From Ariolimax columbianus (taxonomy: Eukaryota > Mollusca > Gastropoda > Stylommatophora > Arionidae): a stretch of DNA of 64,000 nt. The position numbers were made by a program, and so were the translations under genes. Below the pieces are notes generated by a model. It worked only from the letters and a program-made list of their open reading frames with translations, did not search any database and was not told the origin of the DNA. The DNA lies in contig JAVGWX010000005.1 of assembly GCA_036924085.1 (NCBI GenBank), positions 45,188,278 through 45,252,277 of the forward strand, in the 5' to 3' direction. The stretch's first letter is position 1; each line of letters begins with the position of its first letter. Positions 32,320 to 42,959 of the stretch are shown here, piece after piece.

Positions 32320-32875
32320 GCTAGAATGTTTCTTCTTCTTATTTTTCATCGTTCATCCTCAGATCAAGGTTTCGGTTTCTCTTACAAAAGACACCGTTGT
32401 TTATAAGGCTGTTTCATCTCCATACAGCTTTTGTCTCATATCTGTCTCACGAGGCCAGTATTGTTCTCTCTTTTTCTGCGTAAGCATGCAGCTTTGCAGG
32501 ATGTGTTCCACGGTCATGATATGCTCCCCACATGGACACCTGTCATCTGTCCCAATCCTCATTTTGTTGTAAAGATGACCCTTGAGTCTGTTATGTCCAG
32601 TTCTCAGTCTGAAGATGATGACTTGCTCTCCTCTAGGTAAGTTACAGTAGCTGTCTTCTTTTCGGAAGACGGGGTGTTGATCAGCCCATTTTACCCTGAA
32701 GTTGGCTTTAATTATGGTCTTGACCGTATTATATGTGATACTCAGGTCTGTTTGTGGGGATGCTCCTCCACTCTTTGCTAGAATGTTTGATAACCGTGGC
32801 TGCAACAGTGTTGCTGAGAGACTAGCCCATTCATTGACATAGGCTCCGTTTCTCTGTTTGGTTTTTATCACTGAT
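32320..32875 (-). mobile_element. I/Nimb-like LINE 3' end, inverted fragment
   Basis: The minus strand is open for 156 codons: SNILAKSGGASPQTDLSITY, IIKANFRVKWADQHPVFRKE, RGEQVIIFRLRTGHNRLKGH, RCPCGEHIMTVEHILQSCML, then WPRETDMRQKLYG, and a (gaa)n tail at 32331-32340 on the other strand. RNase H is cut off at its last block. It is the same family as 11465-12080, diverged from the 14937-18630 LINE. Confidence 0.88.
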
Positions 32876-33364
32876 AAAAGTCATCTCACCAAATTAAGTC
32901 GTTGAAAATACGACCAGCAATTTAAAGAGCTAAAATCACCTTAATGTGATCTCCACAGTTGAGAGGTTAAGCCGCAATAACTTTTTAGCGCACTGGCAGG
33001 GCATTTCTGTGGACCAGCACTGGTCCAATGACCGACGGTTGGGAAACACCGGTTGCTGTAGATACTTCAAGCCATATTAACTTCAACAGATGTGAACAGA
33101 TCAATATTTCATGATTTAGCGTATTTTTATTGGAAGACATGCTTCATACCTAGGCTGATGTTTTTACTTAGTTGTGCGGGGAAAACTCAAATAAAGTATT
33201 GTAAATACCAGACTCGTGTGGCTTTTGGAACAAAAACATATTTTAATTCCACAGCTAGCTGGATTCCAACACCGATCAACTTAACAATGAGATCATCCAC
33301 ATTGGCCAGTAAACTAAGGATGCCTTTCAAGGAAAAAAAACAACACATTCACCAGTAGTCTGTG

Positions 33365-33870
33365 TGAATTTAGAAAAAAAACCAAAAGCTTTCGATAAAG
33401 TATGGAAAAAGCGATTGAAAGTCAAGCTGGGCAGAAACTTAGGTTTGCGGGAAAATGTACAAATTGATCAGCCACTATCTTGAAAACAGAACCACTAGAG
33501 TTCAGTTCTAAGGACAGACTAGCAGAAAGAGGGCATTAGAGAACGACAGTGAACGAAGGTGTTCTATAACCCACGTTATTCCTTATATGTTAATTATATA
33601 ACGGAGACATTTCCCAAAAGTACGCACGGCTATATTTTCCAGATCATTCAGCCTTGTTTATCTCTGATGGAAAACAAAATAATCATAACAGCAAGCATTC
33701 GGATGCAGCACGCTCTAAAATCAAGGGATAAGTGGACTAGTGAAGATTATTCAGGGAAAAAAACTCAAGGGATGAGTGGACTAGTGAAGATTATTCAGGG
33801 AAAAGAACTCAAGGGATGAGTGGACTAGTGAAGATTATTCAGGGAAAAAAACTCAAGGGATTGACAAAAC
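33365..33870 (+). mobile_element. I/Nimb-like LINE RT fragment with a 44-bp repeat
   Basis: Decayed RT: VNLEKKPKAFDKVWKKRLKV (33368-33425), GLRENVQIDQPLS, SLYVNYITETFPKSTHGYIF (FADD region lost) and RMQHALKSRDKW. These match the order of the intact RT at 16650-17020. Confidence 0.8.
33725..33856. repeat. 44-bp repeat, 3 copies, in LINE RT coding
   Basis: Starts at 33725, 33769 and 33813. The unit (gggatgagtggactagtgaa and on) corresponds to the EEWANSWLVKINEEKT segment of the LINE RT. Being 44 bp, it shifts frame each time. Confidence 0.92.
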
Positions 33871-34195
33871 TACTGTACTGCAAACCTATCACGATGGAAC
33901 ACATTACAAACGGATACACACACGCATCCATACACAGGCCAATTTATTCATGTTACAAACAGATACACACACGCATCCACAAACTGGTCAATAAGTCCAA
34001 GTTACAAACAGATACACACTGACCAAAATGTCATGATATCGCCCAAAGAACTTCTGTCTGCGGTGGAAAAGAGCGTAAATGTTGCCAAAAGAATCCATAA
34101 GTGAGAAACAATGTTAAAGTTAATTAAAACCAAAAATAGCTATGGTCAGATGCCACATGGAGACGAAAACACAAAGGAAACTTACGTTACGACCA
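33870..34195. other. sequence without a recognised gene
   Basis: Two related cacacgcatcca stretches (33918-34018) spaced about 60 bp apart; nothing else recognised. A short piece of SINE-like family C follows at 34195-34255. Confidence 0.4.
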
Positions 34196-34255
34196 GGTAA
34201 GGAAGACTAACGTCTGGTCAGGCAAAACGTACTGGGCAAGACCCTCACCTCGGAT

Positions 34256-34830
34256 TCTTCACTTAACTTAATGTCTTTATACTGGTTTAGAAGACTCTGT
34301 AGTCGGTATACAACCAGTTTCATTTACATAACCTTGCTCTAAAAGCTATGCGCATCCAATTTATTATTAAATGCATTAATTGTCCCTGATTCCACTACCT
34401 CTTGTGGCAATAGATTCCAAGCCTTGACCACTCTCTGACTAAAAAAATATTTCCTAATATCTAATCTGGACCCCTTTTTAGTTAATGTGTAGCTATGCCC
34501 TCTTGTTCTTGTAGGTGGTTGTATTTTTAAAAAAAAACTTGTAATAGTCTAATTTATTCGCTCCTCTGATCATCTTATAAACCTGTATTTAGTCACCTCA
34601 AATTCTTCTCTCTTCTAGACACTGTAGGCCGGTTTTTCTCTTTCCTCATAACTGTAATTCTGGAATCCCACTATCAAGCTATGTCGCTCTTTTTTGTATT
34701 CTTTCCAGCATATTTATATCCCCTCTATGATAAGGACGCCACATCTGTACACAGTACTCCAATCTAGTTCTAACTAACGCTTTATACAGTTTGACTATCA
34801 CTTCCTTGCTCCTATGTTTAATATTTATTT
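34256..34830 (-). mobile_element. CR1-like LINE 3' end, inverted
   Basis: The minus strand gives NQINIKHRSKEVIVKLYKAL, VRTRLEYCVQMWRPYHRGDI and NMLERIQKRAT (34690-34830). It then continues through the decayed coding end to the family tail agtcttctaaaccagtataaag and (ttaag)n at 34258-34290. 5'-truncated at the junction with the RTE-like LINE. Confidence 0.88.
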
Positions 34831-35455
34831 GGTTTCGAAAACAGTTGGTGTGAGACAGGGGTGTACACTCTCTCCAACCGTTTTCAATATATTCCTTGAG
34901 GGAATTATGAGTGAGGCACTTGGAGGTCACGTTGTTACTGTCAAGATAGGGGGCCGAACGATTACCAACCTTCGTTTTGTAGATCATATCGGCGGGTTCA
35001 GAAGCAGAACTTCAGGAATGGGTCAGAAGGCTCGATGAAACAGCTCTTGACTATGGTATGGAGATAAACGCTGGAAAGACAAAATTAATGACCAACAACG
35101 CCGAGGGCAGGATAAAAGCTAACGGGCAGGAACTCGAAGTGGTTGACCGTTTTCAATATCTAGGGTGATGAAGGATCAAAATGTGAGGTGTTGGCGAGAA
35201 TAGCACAGACAATAGCGGCGCTTGCACGGCTTAATAAAATCTGGCAAGATAAACAGTTAGCAAATCAGATTAATGCATGCACTGGTCCTGTCAACATTCC
35301 TCTATGCTTGTGAGACATGGGCAGTTACAGCTGACCTTCAGCGAAGGATACAGGCCTTGGAGATGAGATGTTTCCGAAGACTTTTAAACGTCACGTACAA
35401 AGATCAAGTTACAATTGAGGAAATACGAGACAGAATTACAACAGCAATATGACCT
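34831..35455 (+). mobile_element. RTE-like LINE RT fragment
   Basis: KTVGVRQGCTLSPTVFNIFL is the RT motif; next comes IGGRTITNLRFVDHIGG, where the catalytic ADD reads VDH. With frameshifts it continues ETALDYGMEINAGKTKLMTN, RIKANGQELEVVDRFQYLG, TFLYACETWAVTADLQRRIQ, ALEMRCFRRLLNVTYKDQVT and IEEIRDRITTAI, then stops abruptly. Active-site and frame damage make it inert. Confidence 0.85.
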
Positions 35456-36180
35456 TCATGTCCCGCTTACATGAGTCTTTGAACCGCAACTGTGATCGGC
35501 CAGCTGTTCTTTTACCACATGCCAGCTGTCCATAGAGAATATCTTCGGGGATGGACCGTCTTCGATGCGACGAACATGGCCAAGCCATCGCAGTCTTCGT
35601 TGGCGAAGGAAGGTGTACATACTTGGAAGACCGGTGCGAGAATGCACCTCCGCATTTGTCACCCAATGTCTCCAAGGATGAACCTCATGCGACGTAACTG
35701 GAAGGTGTTGAGCCTATGATCTTGTTTGACATAAGTTGTCCACGTTTCGCTATCATATAGATGCATACTGCCGACATTGGTATCATCAACTATGGCCTTG
35801 ATCTTGGCTGTAGGTTTGGAGTTTTCCCAAACACGTGTTGTGAGACAAGAAAATATTGTAGCATTTCTGCCAATGCGATAGCTCAATCCAGAGTTTATCA
35901 TTGATTAGAGACCCCAGGTAAGTGAACTAGTCCACAGTTCATAGTTATCAATAGTGATGGTTGTGGTGATATCTACGTTTTGTTCACGCACATTTGTTGT
36001 ATTTAGGCTTATTGTGAGGCCGATATCTTTGTCCGCCTGGGCGAAGCGATCTATCAATCTATGAGTTCATGCACACTGTGAGTGGCAATTGCAGCTTTAT
36101 CAGCAAATAATAAATCCCTGACAGCAACTTCCCTAATCTTGGTTTTATACTGGAAACAAATGTTGATACTCTTGTATATC
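35456..36180 (-). mobile_element. LINE RT C-terminal fragment, inverted, second family
   Basis: The minus strand gives, in order, an LLFADKAAIATHSVHELID-like RT motif (about 36070-36125), FTYLGSLINDKLWI, NVGSMHLYDSETWTTYVKQD, RLNTFQLRRMRFILGD, VTNAEVHSRTGLPSMYTFLR and QRRLRWLGHVRRIEDG. The palm motif reads FADK rather than FADD. It ends at 35456 against the RTE-like fragment. Confidence 0.82.
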
Positions 36181-36184
36181 TCTA

Positions 36185-36420
36185 GCGGGCACTGCGTGGT
36201 CTAGAGGTAAGACATCGGCGTCGGTTACATAGATCGCGGGTTTAAATCGTGGTGAAGACCGGGGTTTTTTGCAAGTGAACTTTCTGGTATTTCCACGGAT
36301 CCATGGGTAGTAGAGATCGGACGCCGGTGTGCAGTGTCACGCAGGTTAAAAATCTCTTTGCAGTAAGAAATATAATCGAAAAGAGTAGGTTTAACGGCCG
36401 CTGCCATTGACAAATTCAAA
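36185..36420 (+). repeat. tRNA-derived SINE family A, copy 1
   Basis: Head with pol III box-A-like tggtctagaggtaaga (36200-36215) and box-B-like gcgggtttaaatcg (36236-36249), then a body with ttctggtatttccacggat, gtgtcacgcaggttaaaaat and aaagagtaggtttaacggcc, and a caaattcaaaatg end. Body shared with 37988-38228 and 42440-42665. Confidence 0.82.
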
Positions 36421-36466
36421 ATGATGTTAAAAATCTAGCCAATCTATTATGGGATCCTAGCAGACG

Positions 36467-36868
36467 CTTCGGAGTTCGTGCATTGTGCTGAGACTCTCTG
36501 GTACTTCGGAGTTCGTGCATTGTGCTGAGATTCTCTGGTACTTCGGTGTTCGTGCATTGTGCTGAGATTCTCTGGTACTTCGGAGTTCGTGCATTGTGCT
36601 GAGATTCTCTGGTACTTCGGAGTTCGTGCATTGTGCTGAGATTCTCTGGTTCTTCGGAGTTCGTGCATTGTGCTGAGATTCTCTGGTACCTCGGAGTTCG
36701 GGCATTGTGCTGAGATTCTCTGGTACTTCGGAGTTCGTGCATTGTGCTGAGATTCTCTGGTTCTTCGGAGTTCGTGCATTGTGCTGAGATTCTCTGGTAC
36801 TTCGGAGCTCGTGCATTGTGCTGAGATTCTCTGGTACTTCGGAGCTCGTGCATTGTGCTGAGACTCTC
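36467..36868. repeat. 37-bp minisatellite, about 11 copies
   Basis: The unit contains cttcggagttcgtgcattg and tgctgagattctctggta. It has no stop codon in any minus-strand frame, so three overlapping frames of 119-170 codons run through it. These are not genes. Confidence 0.93.
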
Positions 36869-37462
36869 TAAAAATATGGTTTTTGTGCGATGATACTGTT
36901 TCTTCGAATAAACTCAACCTTGTACCTCTACATACTTTTCTGCCAACATTCTCATACAAAGTATTGCTTCCTTAGCTCCATTATTTATTCGGAACTGAAA
37001 CTGCTCTTGACACACATCGACGTCTATTTTTTTGAAAATGCGTTCAGGTATAATTGTGAAGAGTATTTTAAATGCAAACATTTGAGACAATTACAGAAAT
37101 ATCTTTGTCTATTTAGAACTATTGAGCCAACAGCAACATTGTCAAGACCTCAGATTAAAGCATGACCTACTCTAGATCAGATGGCCATGATTAAAGCCTA
37201 CCTGTAAACTACGACGCAAAGTTACATATCGTCTTTTGTCATTACGACCGAAAGAGGAATAACAGGAGAAGAAAAAGACGCAGAAGAACAACGATTGTCT
37301 ACCCTTACGAAGCCCTATTTTTTACGCCTTCAGACTTCAACATGAACATGTCTAAAGGAAGCAGTTTACATTTGGGCTATCGGTACCTGCATTGAGTTTG
37401 TCAAATCATTGGGTACATGTCCCCGACATTACTATCTAAGCCCGTGACAATGGATGCAGAAT
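36869..37462. other. sequence without a recognised gene
   Basis: AT-rich with a short + frame (36890-37165) lacking any motif. aggagaagaaaaagacgcag at 37266-37285 resembles a GAA-type element tail. Confidence 0.4.
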
Positions 37463-37722
37463 GAACACTACACAACACAACACAACACAACACAACACAA
37501 CACAACACTACACAACACAACACTACACAACACAACACAACACTACACAACACAACACAGCACAACACTACACAACACAACACTACACAACACAACACAA
37601 CACTACACTACACAACACAACACAACACTACACAACACAACACTACACAACACAACACAATACAACACTACACAACACAACACAACACAACACTACACTA
37701 CACAACACTACACAACACAATG
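37463..37722. repeat. (ACAAC)n/(ACTAC)n microsatellite array
   Basis: About 50 pentanucleotide units alternating cacaa and cacta in higher-order groups of 15-25 bp. Confidence 0.96.
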
Positions 37723-37774
37723 TTTCTATCAACATTGTGCTACCAGTGCCAGAATTCCACATTAACAAACACAG

Positions 37775-37985
37775 ATAAAAGAAACATCGTAAAAACAGAG
37801 ATGAAATGCCGTCTCAGAATGTTTGGAGTAACAAAAATGGATAGAATAAGGCACGAAGGTATTAGAGGAGAAGCCGGCATAACACCAAAATGTTATAGCT
37901 CCTCAAGAGGCAGCAAACCAAATGGTTCGATCACGTGACGCGACAAACTCCAGATTGTATTCCTCAGAAAGCAATGCTGTACAGA
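37775..37985 (+). mobile_element. LINE C-terminal fragment (left half, interrupted by SINEs)
   Basis: KTEMKCRLRMFGVTKMDRIR, HEGIRGEAGITP, then a frameshift to a KPNGSIT/FDHVTRQTPDCIPQK-like end. It resumes at 38440-38610 after two SINEs (VPPMKAIHSR, GLVKKPFS). Confidence 0.7.
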
Positions 37986-37987
37986 TA

Positions 37988-38228
37988 AGGGGGGACTTAG
38001 TGGTTTCGAGGTAAGGTATCCGTCTCTGGTGAAGGAGGTCGCGGGTTCGAATCATGGGGGAGATCGGGATTTTTTCAAGTGGATCTTCTGGTAAATAATC
38101 CCCCTGATTTCCGCGTAGCGAGATCGGAGTCCCGCGTTGAGTGTCGAGCATATTAAATATCTCTTGGCATTCAGAAATCGAAAAGAGTAGGCTTCCCGGA
38201 CAAAATCCAAAATTCAAGCTAAAAATCT
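37988..38228 (+). repeat. tRNA-derived SINE family A, copy 2
   Basis: Box-A-like tagtggtttcgaggtaagg and box-B-like gcgggttcgaatcatgg (38041-38057), body ttctggtaaataatcccc, gtgtcgagcatattaaatat, gaaaagagtaggcttcccgg. About 240 bp; the best preserved of the family here. Confidence 0.85.
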
Positions 38229-38244
38229 ATTCAAAAATTGTGTG

Positions 38245-38438
38245 TAACTTCCTCAGATGGTTTGGTTTATTAAGAGCAGCATATAGATGGCGCCTAACTG
38301 GCGGTGGATCTACTTAGCTCTAGTGTTTGAGTCTACTTAGATTAACTCGTACATCGGTTAAACCACCCTCCAAGAAACGGGTTATGTACAGACTCTGCAG
38401 AATCTTCAAAACCAGTATAAAGACGTTAAGTTAAGTTA
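38245..38438 (+). repeat. SINE-like family B with CR1-like LINE tail, copy 2
   Basis: Same body as 29060-29265, ending tacagactctgcagaatctt, aaccagtataaagacg and (ttaag)n. It lies immediately after a family A SINE, both inside one LINE remnant. Confidence 0.82.
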
Positions 38439-38439
38439 G

Positions 38440-38615
38440 ATGCAATGGATACAAAGTCAAGTTCCTCCCATGAAAGCAATACATAGCAGGAATAACAAAA
38501 GTAGGAAAGCTCGCTGAGTACGAAGCACAAACTGGGGTCTTGTCAAGAAACCTTTTTCATGACCTGAAGCCGAAAGCCACAAGCAGGACAAAAGGTAAAA
38601 TAAGACGATAGAGTT
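38440..38615 (+). mobile_element. LINE C-terminal fragment (right half)
   Basis: Continues the fragment at 37775-37985: a VPPMKAIHSRNNKSRKAR stretch and SRNLFHDLKPKA-like sequence. Decayed. Confidence 0.5.
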
Positions 38616-38619
38616 TAGA

Positions 38620-38832
38620 AAGGGTATTGGTGATGGCTCTACATGCTATCTTTTGTTCCTCGTCCGTTGGACGCCATTGTAGCAAATGCTCAGCAGTCAT
38701 TTTTTATTGCCCGATACATATTCGTCTATATTTCCTTCCTTAGTTTTTAATAGATAGTATTTCAATCTGATGTGTCTTATGCGAAGTCTAAAGATTACTA
38801 CATGCTCATCTCCGCTGAGATGGTAATTTACT
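38620..38832 (-). mobile_element. I/Nimb-like LINE 3' piece
   Basis: The minus strand reads YHLSGDEHVVIFRLRIRHIR, LKYYLLKT and a decayed MTAEHLLQ equivalent, parallel to FRLRTGHNRLRYHLFNK in the better copies. Confidence 0.6.
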
Positions 38833-38835
38833 AGG

Positions 38836-39300
38836 AGTGTTAAAATCAAATTGGATCTAACTGCACCAAGTAAACATACGTACGATGCGCATGATCACGT
38901 CACTTCATTTGTAAACAGCACATACCAACCGTCAAGTTTGCAATATTTCATTATTCTCCGACTCAGTTTCCTCAGCAGACCGTTGAAAACATGGCGGGTG
39001 TGATACGGAATCCGTCCAGAGTTGATCAACGAGCGGTGATTCTGTTTCTAACAGCTTAAGGATGTCGACCAGTTGACATTCATTGCAGAATGCAGGCAGT
39101 GTATGGTGACAGAGATATGTCGAAGACAAAAGTGAAGAACTGGACAACGATGTTTAAAGAAGGACGTGAGTTAACGATAGATCTTCCGAGACCAGGTCAG
39201 GCGCATATTGTTGCGTCAGACTATGCCATCGTCAAAATTGATTCAGCCATTCGGGTGGACAGTCACCAGAGCTTACGTTCGCCAGCAGAGGAATTCGCTG
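38836..39300 (+). mobile_element. mariner-family 5' end and N-terminal transposase fragment
   Basis: Terminal sequence (aactgcaccaagtaaacata) as in the foldbacks, then MAGVIRNPSRVDQRAVILFL, a stop, RMQAVYGDRDMSKTKVKNWT and TMFKEGRELTIDLPRPGQAH, plus IVASDYAIVKIDSAIRVDSH. It ends at about 39300 without an inverted second arm. No catalytic residues are present. Confidence 0.85.
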
Positions 39301-39326
39301 TGTTATTTTCACTCGTCCGCGTGCAG

Positions 39327-39405
39327 AAAGTAATAGCAACCTGAATGCCAAGAAAGTAATAGCAACCTGAATGCCAAGAAAGTAATAGCAACCTGAATGC
39401 CAAGA
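39327..39405. repeat. 26-bp repeat, 3 copies
   Basis: agaaagtaatagcaacctga plus atgcca, three times in a row. It borders a low-copy repeat (39399-39465) also seen at 30390-30475. Confidence 0.9.
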
Positions 39406-39594
39406 AACTTATAACAGCAGGTTGGCGGTTGTAAGAGGCGACGTTCTGCAAGGACCATGCTACATACTTTAGTATACCTGAATATATTAATAATCCAAAT
39501 ACAGCGCAGGTTACACCCACACAAGAATAGAACTGTAGGATGATGTCGCCATATCGGTTGCGATAGGAGTTTAACTTTTAATCATATTCATATC

Positions 39595-39690
39595 AGTGGT
39601 CTCGATGTATAGTGGTTTCGGGTACCGGACGTCGTGGGTTCGAATCACGGTAGAGACTGGGCCTGGTAGGATCTTCACATATGCGGAAGA
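39595..39690 (+). repeat. tRNA-derived SINE family A, head fragment
   Basis: gtatagtggtttcgggtacc and box-B-like gtgggttcgaatcacgg, then agactgggcctggtaggatc. Only the head remains before the LINE begins at about 39672. Confidence 0.6.
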
Positions 39691-40925
39691 CATCCTGCTA
39701 TACAACCAGGGCAAAGACAGGACTGAAATTGTCGAGGGTGTGCGGAGCAAGCTAGGGAAACTATTTGAATGATGCACCGCCGTTTACAAGCTGAATTCAA
39801 TCCACCTAATGTCAATAATGTCTGGTTCTCCCTAAACGATAGGTTGGTCTCAGATAAACTACCAGGGGTCACCTGCATGGGCACCATCATTGAGAGAGGA
39901 CATGCCATGAAATACATGGGTATCACATTCCACAGAAGTTTCTCTTTTAATAAACATGTTGACAATGTGATTCTGAAGGCAAAGAGGCGTATTAATGCAA
40001 TCAAAGTCATGGCGGTCACAGACATGCAACAATGGACACTCTTGGTGTTGATGCAAGCACTGGTTTTGTTTGTCCATGACTACCGTCTTGGGCTACATAC
40101 GCTATCGCAGAAATAAATAGATTGGAGAATCCAGAGCGAGGCTATGAGAGCAGTTCTAGGATGCATTAGAGATGCTCCCATTGCTGCCATGAAACTCCTG
40201 CTTGATTTGCCAAGTATCAAGGTGCGACATCAAGGTGCAACATCAAATAGCGCAGGTAAAGGCTTACGCGAACGTTGTCAACAATGAACTCTACCCTTTG
40301 CACCAAGGCTTGAATACACTCAAAGGCTGACGCATTAAGCGAGGAAGGTCATTGATGGCAGAGACAGAAGACTCCCTGATGAGGATATGTGCATTGAAAG
40401 AAGTGGGAAGAAGTAAATTGGTAGAACTGAACAACGAGAGTCCCCTGACATGTGATACAACTGAGCAGAGAGTGTCGCGAGTGGGTCTGCACTTGGACAA
40501 AAGATGCAATACAGGATCTGACCAAACAACACTCAGGACCACAAGACCCAATTCTGTACAGATGGCTTCGCCTGTAGAGATGCAAACAAGTGCAGTTGGG
40601 GTTTCGTCAGCTACCAGAATGGCAAGGGGGTGGTTGAGAAATCAGCTGCCTACTCCACTGTCACATCGAGTATGAGGATGGAGATTGAGGTGGTAACAGC
40701 GGCTCTGACTTACTTAGTGACGCAACCGGTGACACACGCAGTGATACTGTCAGACTTGCAGGGCATGCTCCATAAGATAGAAAGGCGCATACTAAGAAGG
40801 CAGTGGGCCTCTTATATGAACAACTCTGGTATACAAAGTGTCATATGGATCTACTGCCCGTGACATGCAGGTGTCTGGGTCAACGAAAGAGCTGATGCAA
40901 TGGCGTGACGCGCTGTGGTGAACAA
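39672..40925 (+). mobile_element. LINE with RNase H (family 2), RT palm to RNase H, decayed
   Basis: Starts at the RT active-site strand TYAEDILLYNQGKDRTEIVE (39675-39735), where the expected YADD reads YAED. Next come FEWCTA-like sequence, AMKYMGITFHRSFSFNKHVD, KRRINAIKVMA, SEAMRAVLGCIRDAPIAAMK and the RNase H domain: CTDGF at about 40557, TVTSSMRMEIEVVTAALTYL, VILSDLQGML and a decayed CP.HAGVWVNERADAMA. The final codons (VELIKAVMDSLQNDERQG) are the seed of the 52-bp array that follows. The family also appears at 54430-55800. Confidence 0.85.
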
Positions 40926-40930
40926 CATGG

Positions 40931-42262
40931 GTTGAGTTGATAAAAGCAGTCATGGACAGTCTACAGAATGATGAGAGGCAGGGTTGAGTTGATAAGGGCA
41001 GTCATGGACAGTCTACAGAATGATGAGAGACAGGGTTGAGTTGATAAGGGTAGTCATGGACAGTCTACAGAATGATGAGAGACAGGGTTGAGTTGATAAG
41101 GGCAGTCATGGACAGTCTACAGAATGGTGAGAGACAGGGTTGAGTTGATAAGGGCAGTCATGGACAGTCTACAGAATGATGAGAGACAGGGTTGAGTTGA
41201 TAAGGGCAGTCATGGACAGTCTACAGAATGATGAAAGACAGGGTTGAGTTGATAAGGGCAGTCATGGACAGTCTACAGAATGATGAAGAGACAGGGTTAA
41301 GTTGATAAGGGCAGTCATGGACAGTCTACAGAAGGATGAGAAACAGGGTTGAGTTGATAAGGGCAGTCATGGACAGTCTACAGAATGATGAGAGACAGGG
41401 TTGAGTTGATAAAAGCAGTCATGACAGTCTACAGAATGATGAGAGACAGGGTTGAGTTGATAAGGGCAGTCATGGACAGTCTACAGAATGATGAGAGACA
41501 GGGTTGAGTTGATAAGGGCAGTAATGGACAGTCTACAGAATGGTGAAAGACAGGGTTGAGTTGATAAGGGCAGTCATGGACAGTCTACAGAATGATGAGA
41601 GAAAGGGTTGAGTTGATAAGGGCAGTCATGGATAGTCTACAGAATGATGAGAGACAGGGTTGAGTTGATAAGGGCAGTCATGGACAGTCTACAGAATGAT
41701 GAGAGACAGGGTTGAGTTGATAAGGGCAGTAATGGACAGTCTACAGAATGGTGAAAGACAGGGTTGAGTTGATAAGGGCAGTCATGGACAGTCTACAGAA
41801 TGATGAGAGACAGGGTTGAGTTGATAAGGGCAGTCATGGACAGTCTACAGAATGATGAGAGACAGGGTTGAGTTGATAAGGGCAGTCATGGACAGTCTAC
41901 AGAATGATGAGAGACAGGGTTGAGTTGATAAGGGCAGTCATGGACAGTCTTCAGAATGATGAAGAGACAGGGTTGAGTTGATAAGGGCAGTCATGGACAG
42001 TCTGCAGAATGATGAGAGAAAGGGTTGAGTTGATAAGGGCAGTCATGGACAGTCTACAGAATGATGAGAGACAGGGTTGAGTTGATGAGGGCAGTCATGG
42101 ACAGTCTACAGAATGATGAAGAGACAGGGTTGAGTTGATAAGGGCAGTCATGGACAGTCTACAGAATGATGAGAGACAGGGTTGAGTTGATAAGAGCAGT
42201 CATGGACAGTCTACAGAATGATGAGAGACAGGGTTGAGTTGATAAGGGCAGTCATGGACAGT
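40931..42262. repeat. 52-bp minisatellite, about 26 copies, from LINE coding
   Basis: The unit (gttgagttgataagggcagt and on) encodes VELIRAVMDSLQNDERQG in the first copy, continuous with the LINE frame. Variants carry a 1-bp insertion (gatgaagagac) or single changes. Fifty-two is not a multiple of three, so later copies are out of frame. Confidence 0.95.
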
Positions 42263-42439
42263 TGTGTAGAGGATGATAGATTTGGGAGTGACTAAAGGAG
42301 AAGGTGTGTTTTGTCTTGAAAGATCCGAAGAACACAAAATCAACACCAAACTGGGATGAATATATATACGCATGGCTGGCTGCTTGGACTAAGAATAGAG
42401 CACTTATGGGAATGTTCCCTTGTGTGAAGCTGATGGTTC

Positions 42440-42665
42440 CTAGAATCAGGAATCAAGATACCGGGATTTGTTTCACGTCGATCTTCTGGTAAAAATTTCC
42501 TGATATCTCTATGTAGTGACATCGGACTCCCGTCGTCAGTGTCGAGCACGTTAAAAATCCCTTGACAGTTAAGAAATTTAAAAAAAACAGTCAGCTTAAC
42601 TGCCGCTGGCCAGACAAAAGTTCAAAATTTAAGTTCAAAATCTACCCAAATGATATGTACCTTCC
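42440..42665 (+). repeat. tRNA-derived SINE family A, 5'-truncated copy
   Basis: Body only: gatcttctggtaaaaatttc, gtgtcgagcacgttaaaaat and cagcttaactgccgctggcc. It is followed by a 62-bp direct duplication (aaatgatatgtaccttcccc twice, 42648-42755). Confidence 0.8.
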
Positions 42666-42887
42666 CCCAGGCATAGTAAGCCGCATGATGTTTAAAATCT
42701 AGCCAAATGATATGTACCTTCCCCCAGGCATAGTAAGCCGCATGAAGTTTAAAATATCTACTGCAGATAGCCATACATTAACAACATGTCTGTCCGAATA
42801 TCAGGATTCCATGTATTCCAAGTAAGTATTCATATGTTAATCTGGAAACACCGGTGAGACCCATAGGTGCATAATCTATTTCAACAG

Positions 42888-42951
42888 ATGATCAAGGACA
42901 TGGACCCTGATTCTGAAACCAACTGGCTGTCAACAATACTGACTCCTCCTG
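42888..42951 (+). CDS. candidate internal exon of an unidentified gene
   Basis: A 64-base open segment after acceptor tttcaacag (42879-42887) and before donor gtacgc (42952). It encodes MIKDMDPDSETNWLSTILTP plus P and one base (phase 1). The composition looks coding rather than repeat. No family is recognised. Its 3' phase (1) is compatible with the candidate exon at 61406-61546, and a partner upstream was not found. It could be a chance splice pair. Confidence 0.4.
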
Positions 42952-42959
42952 GTACGCGT

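Noticed and set aside
36416..36959. Three overlapping minus-strand frames with RESQHNAR repeats as a gene
   Set aside because: All three are rotations of one 37-bp tandem unit; no start context, splice site or domain supports a gene.
38005..38065. Functional tRNA gene with box B gggttcgaatc
   Set aside because: The body after box B is shared with two other SINE copies, and no closed cloverleaf is seen.
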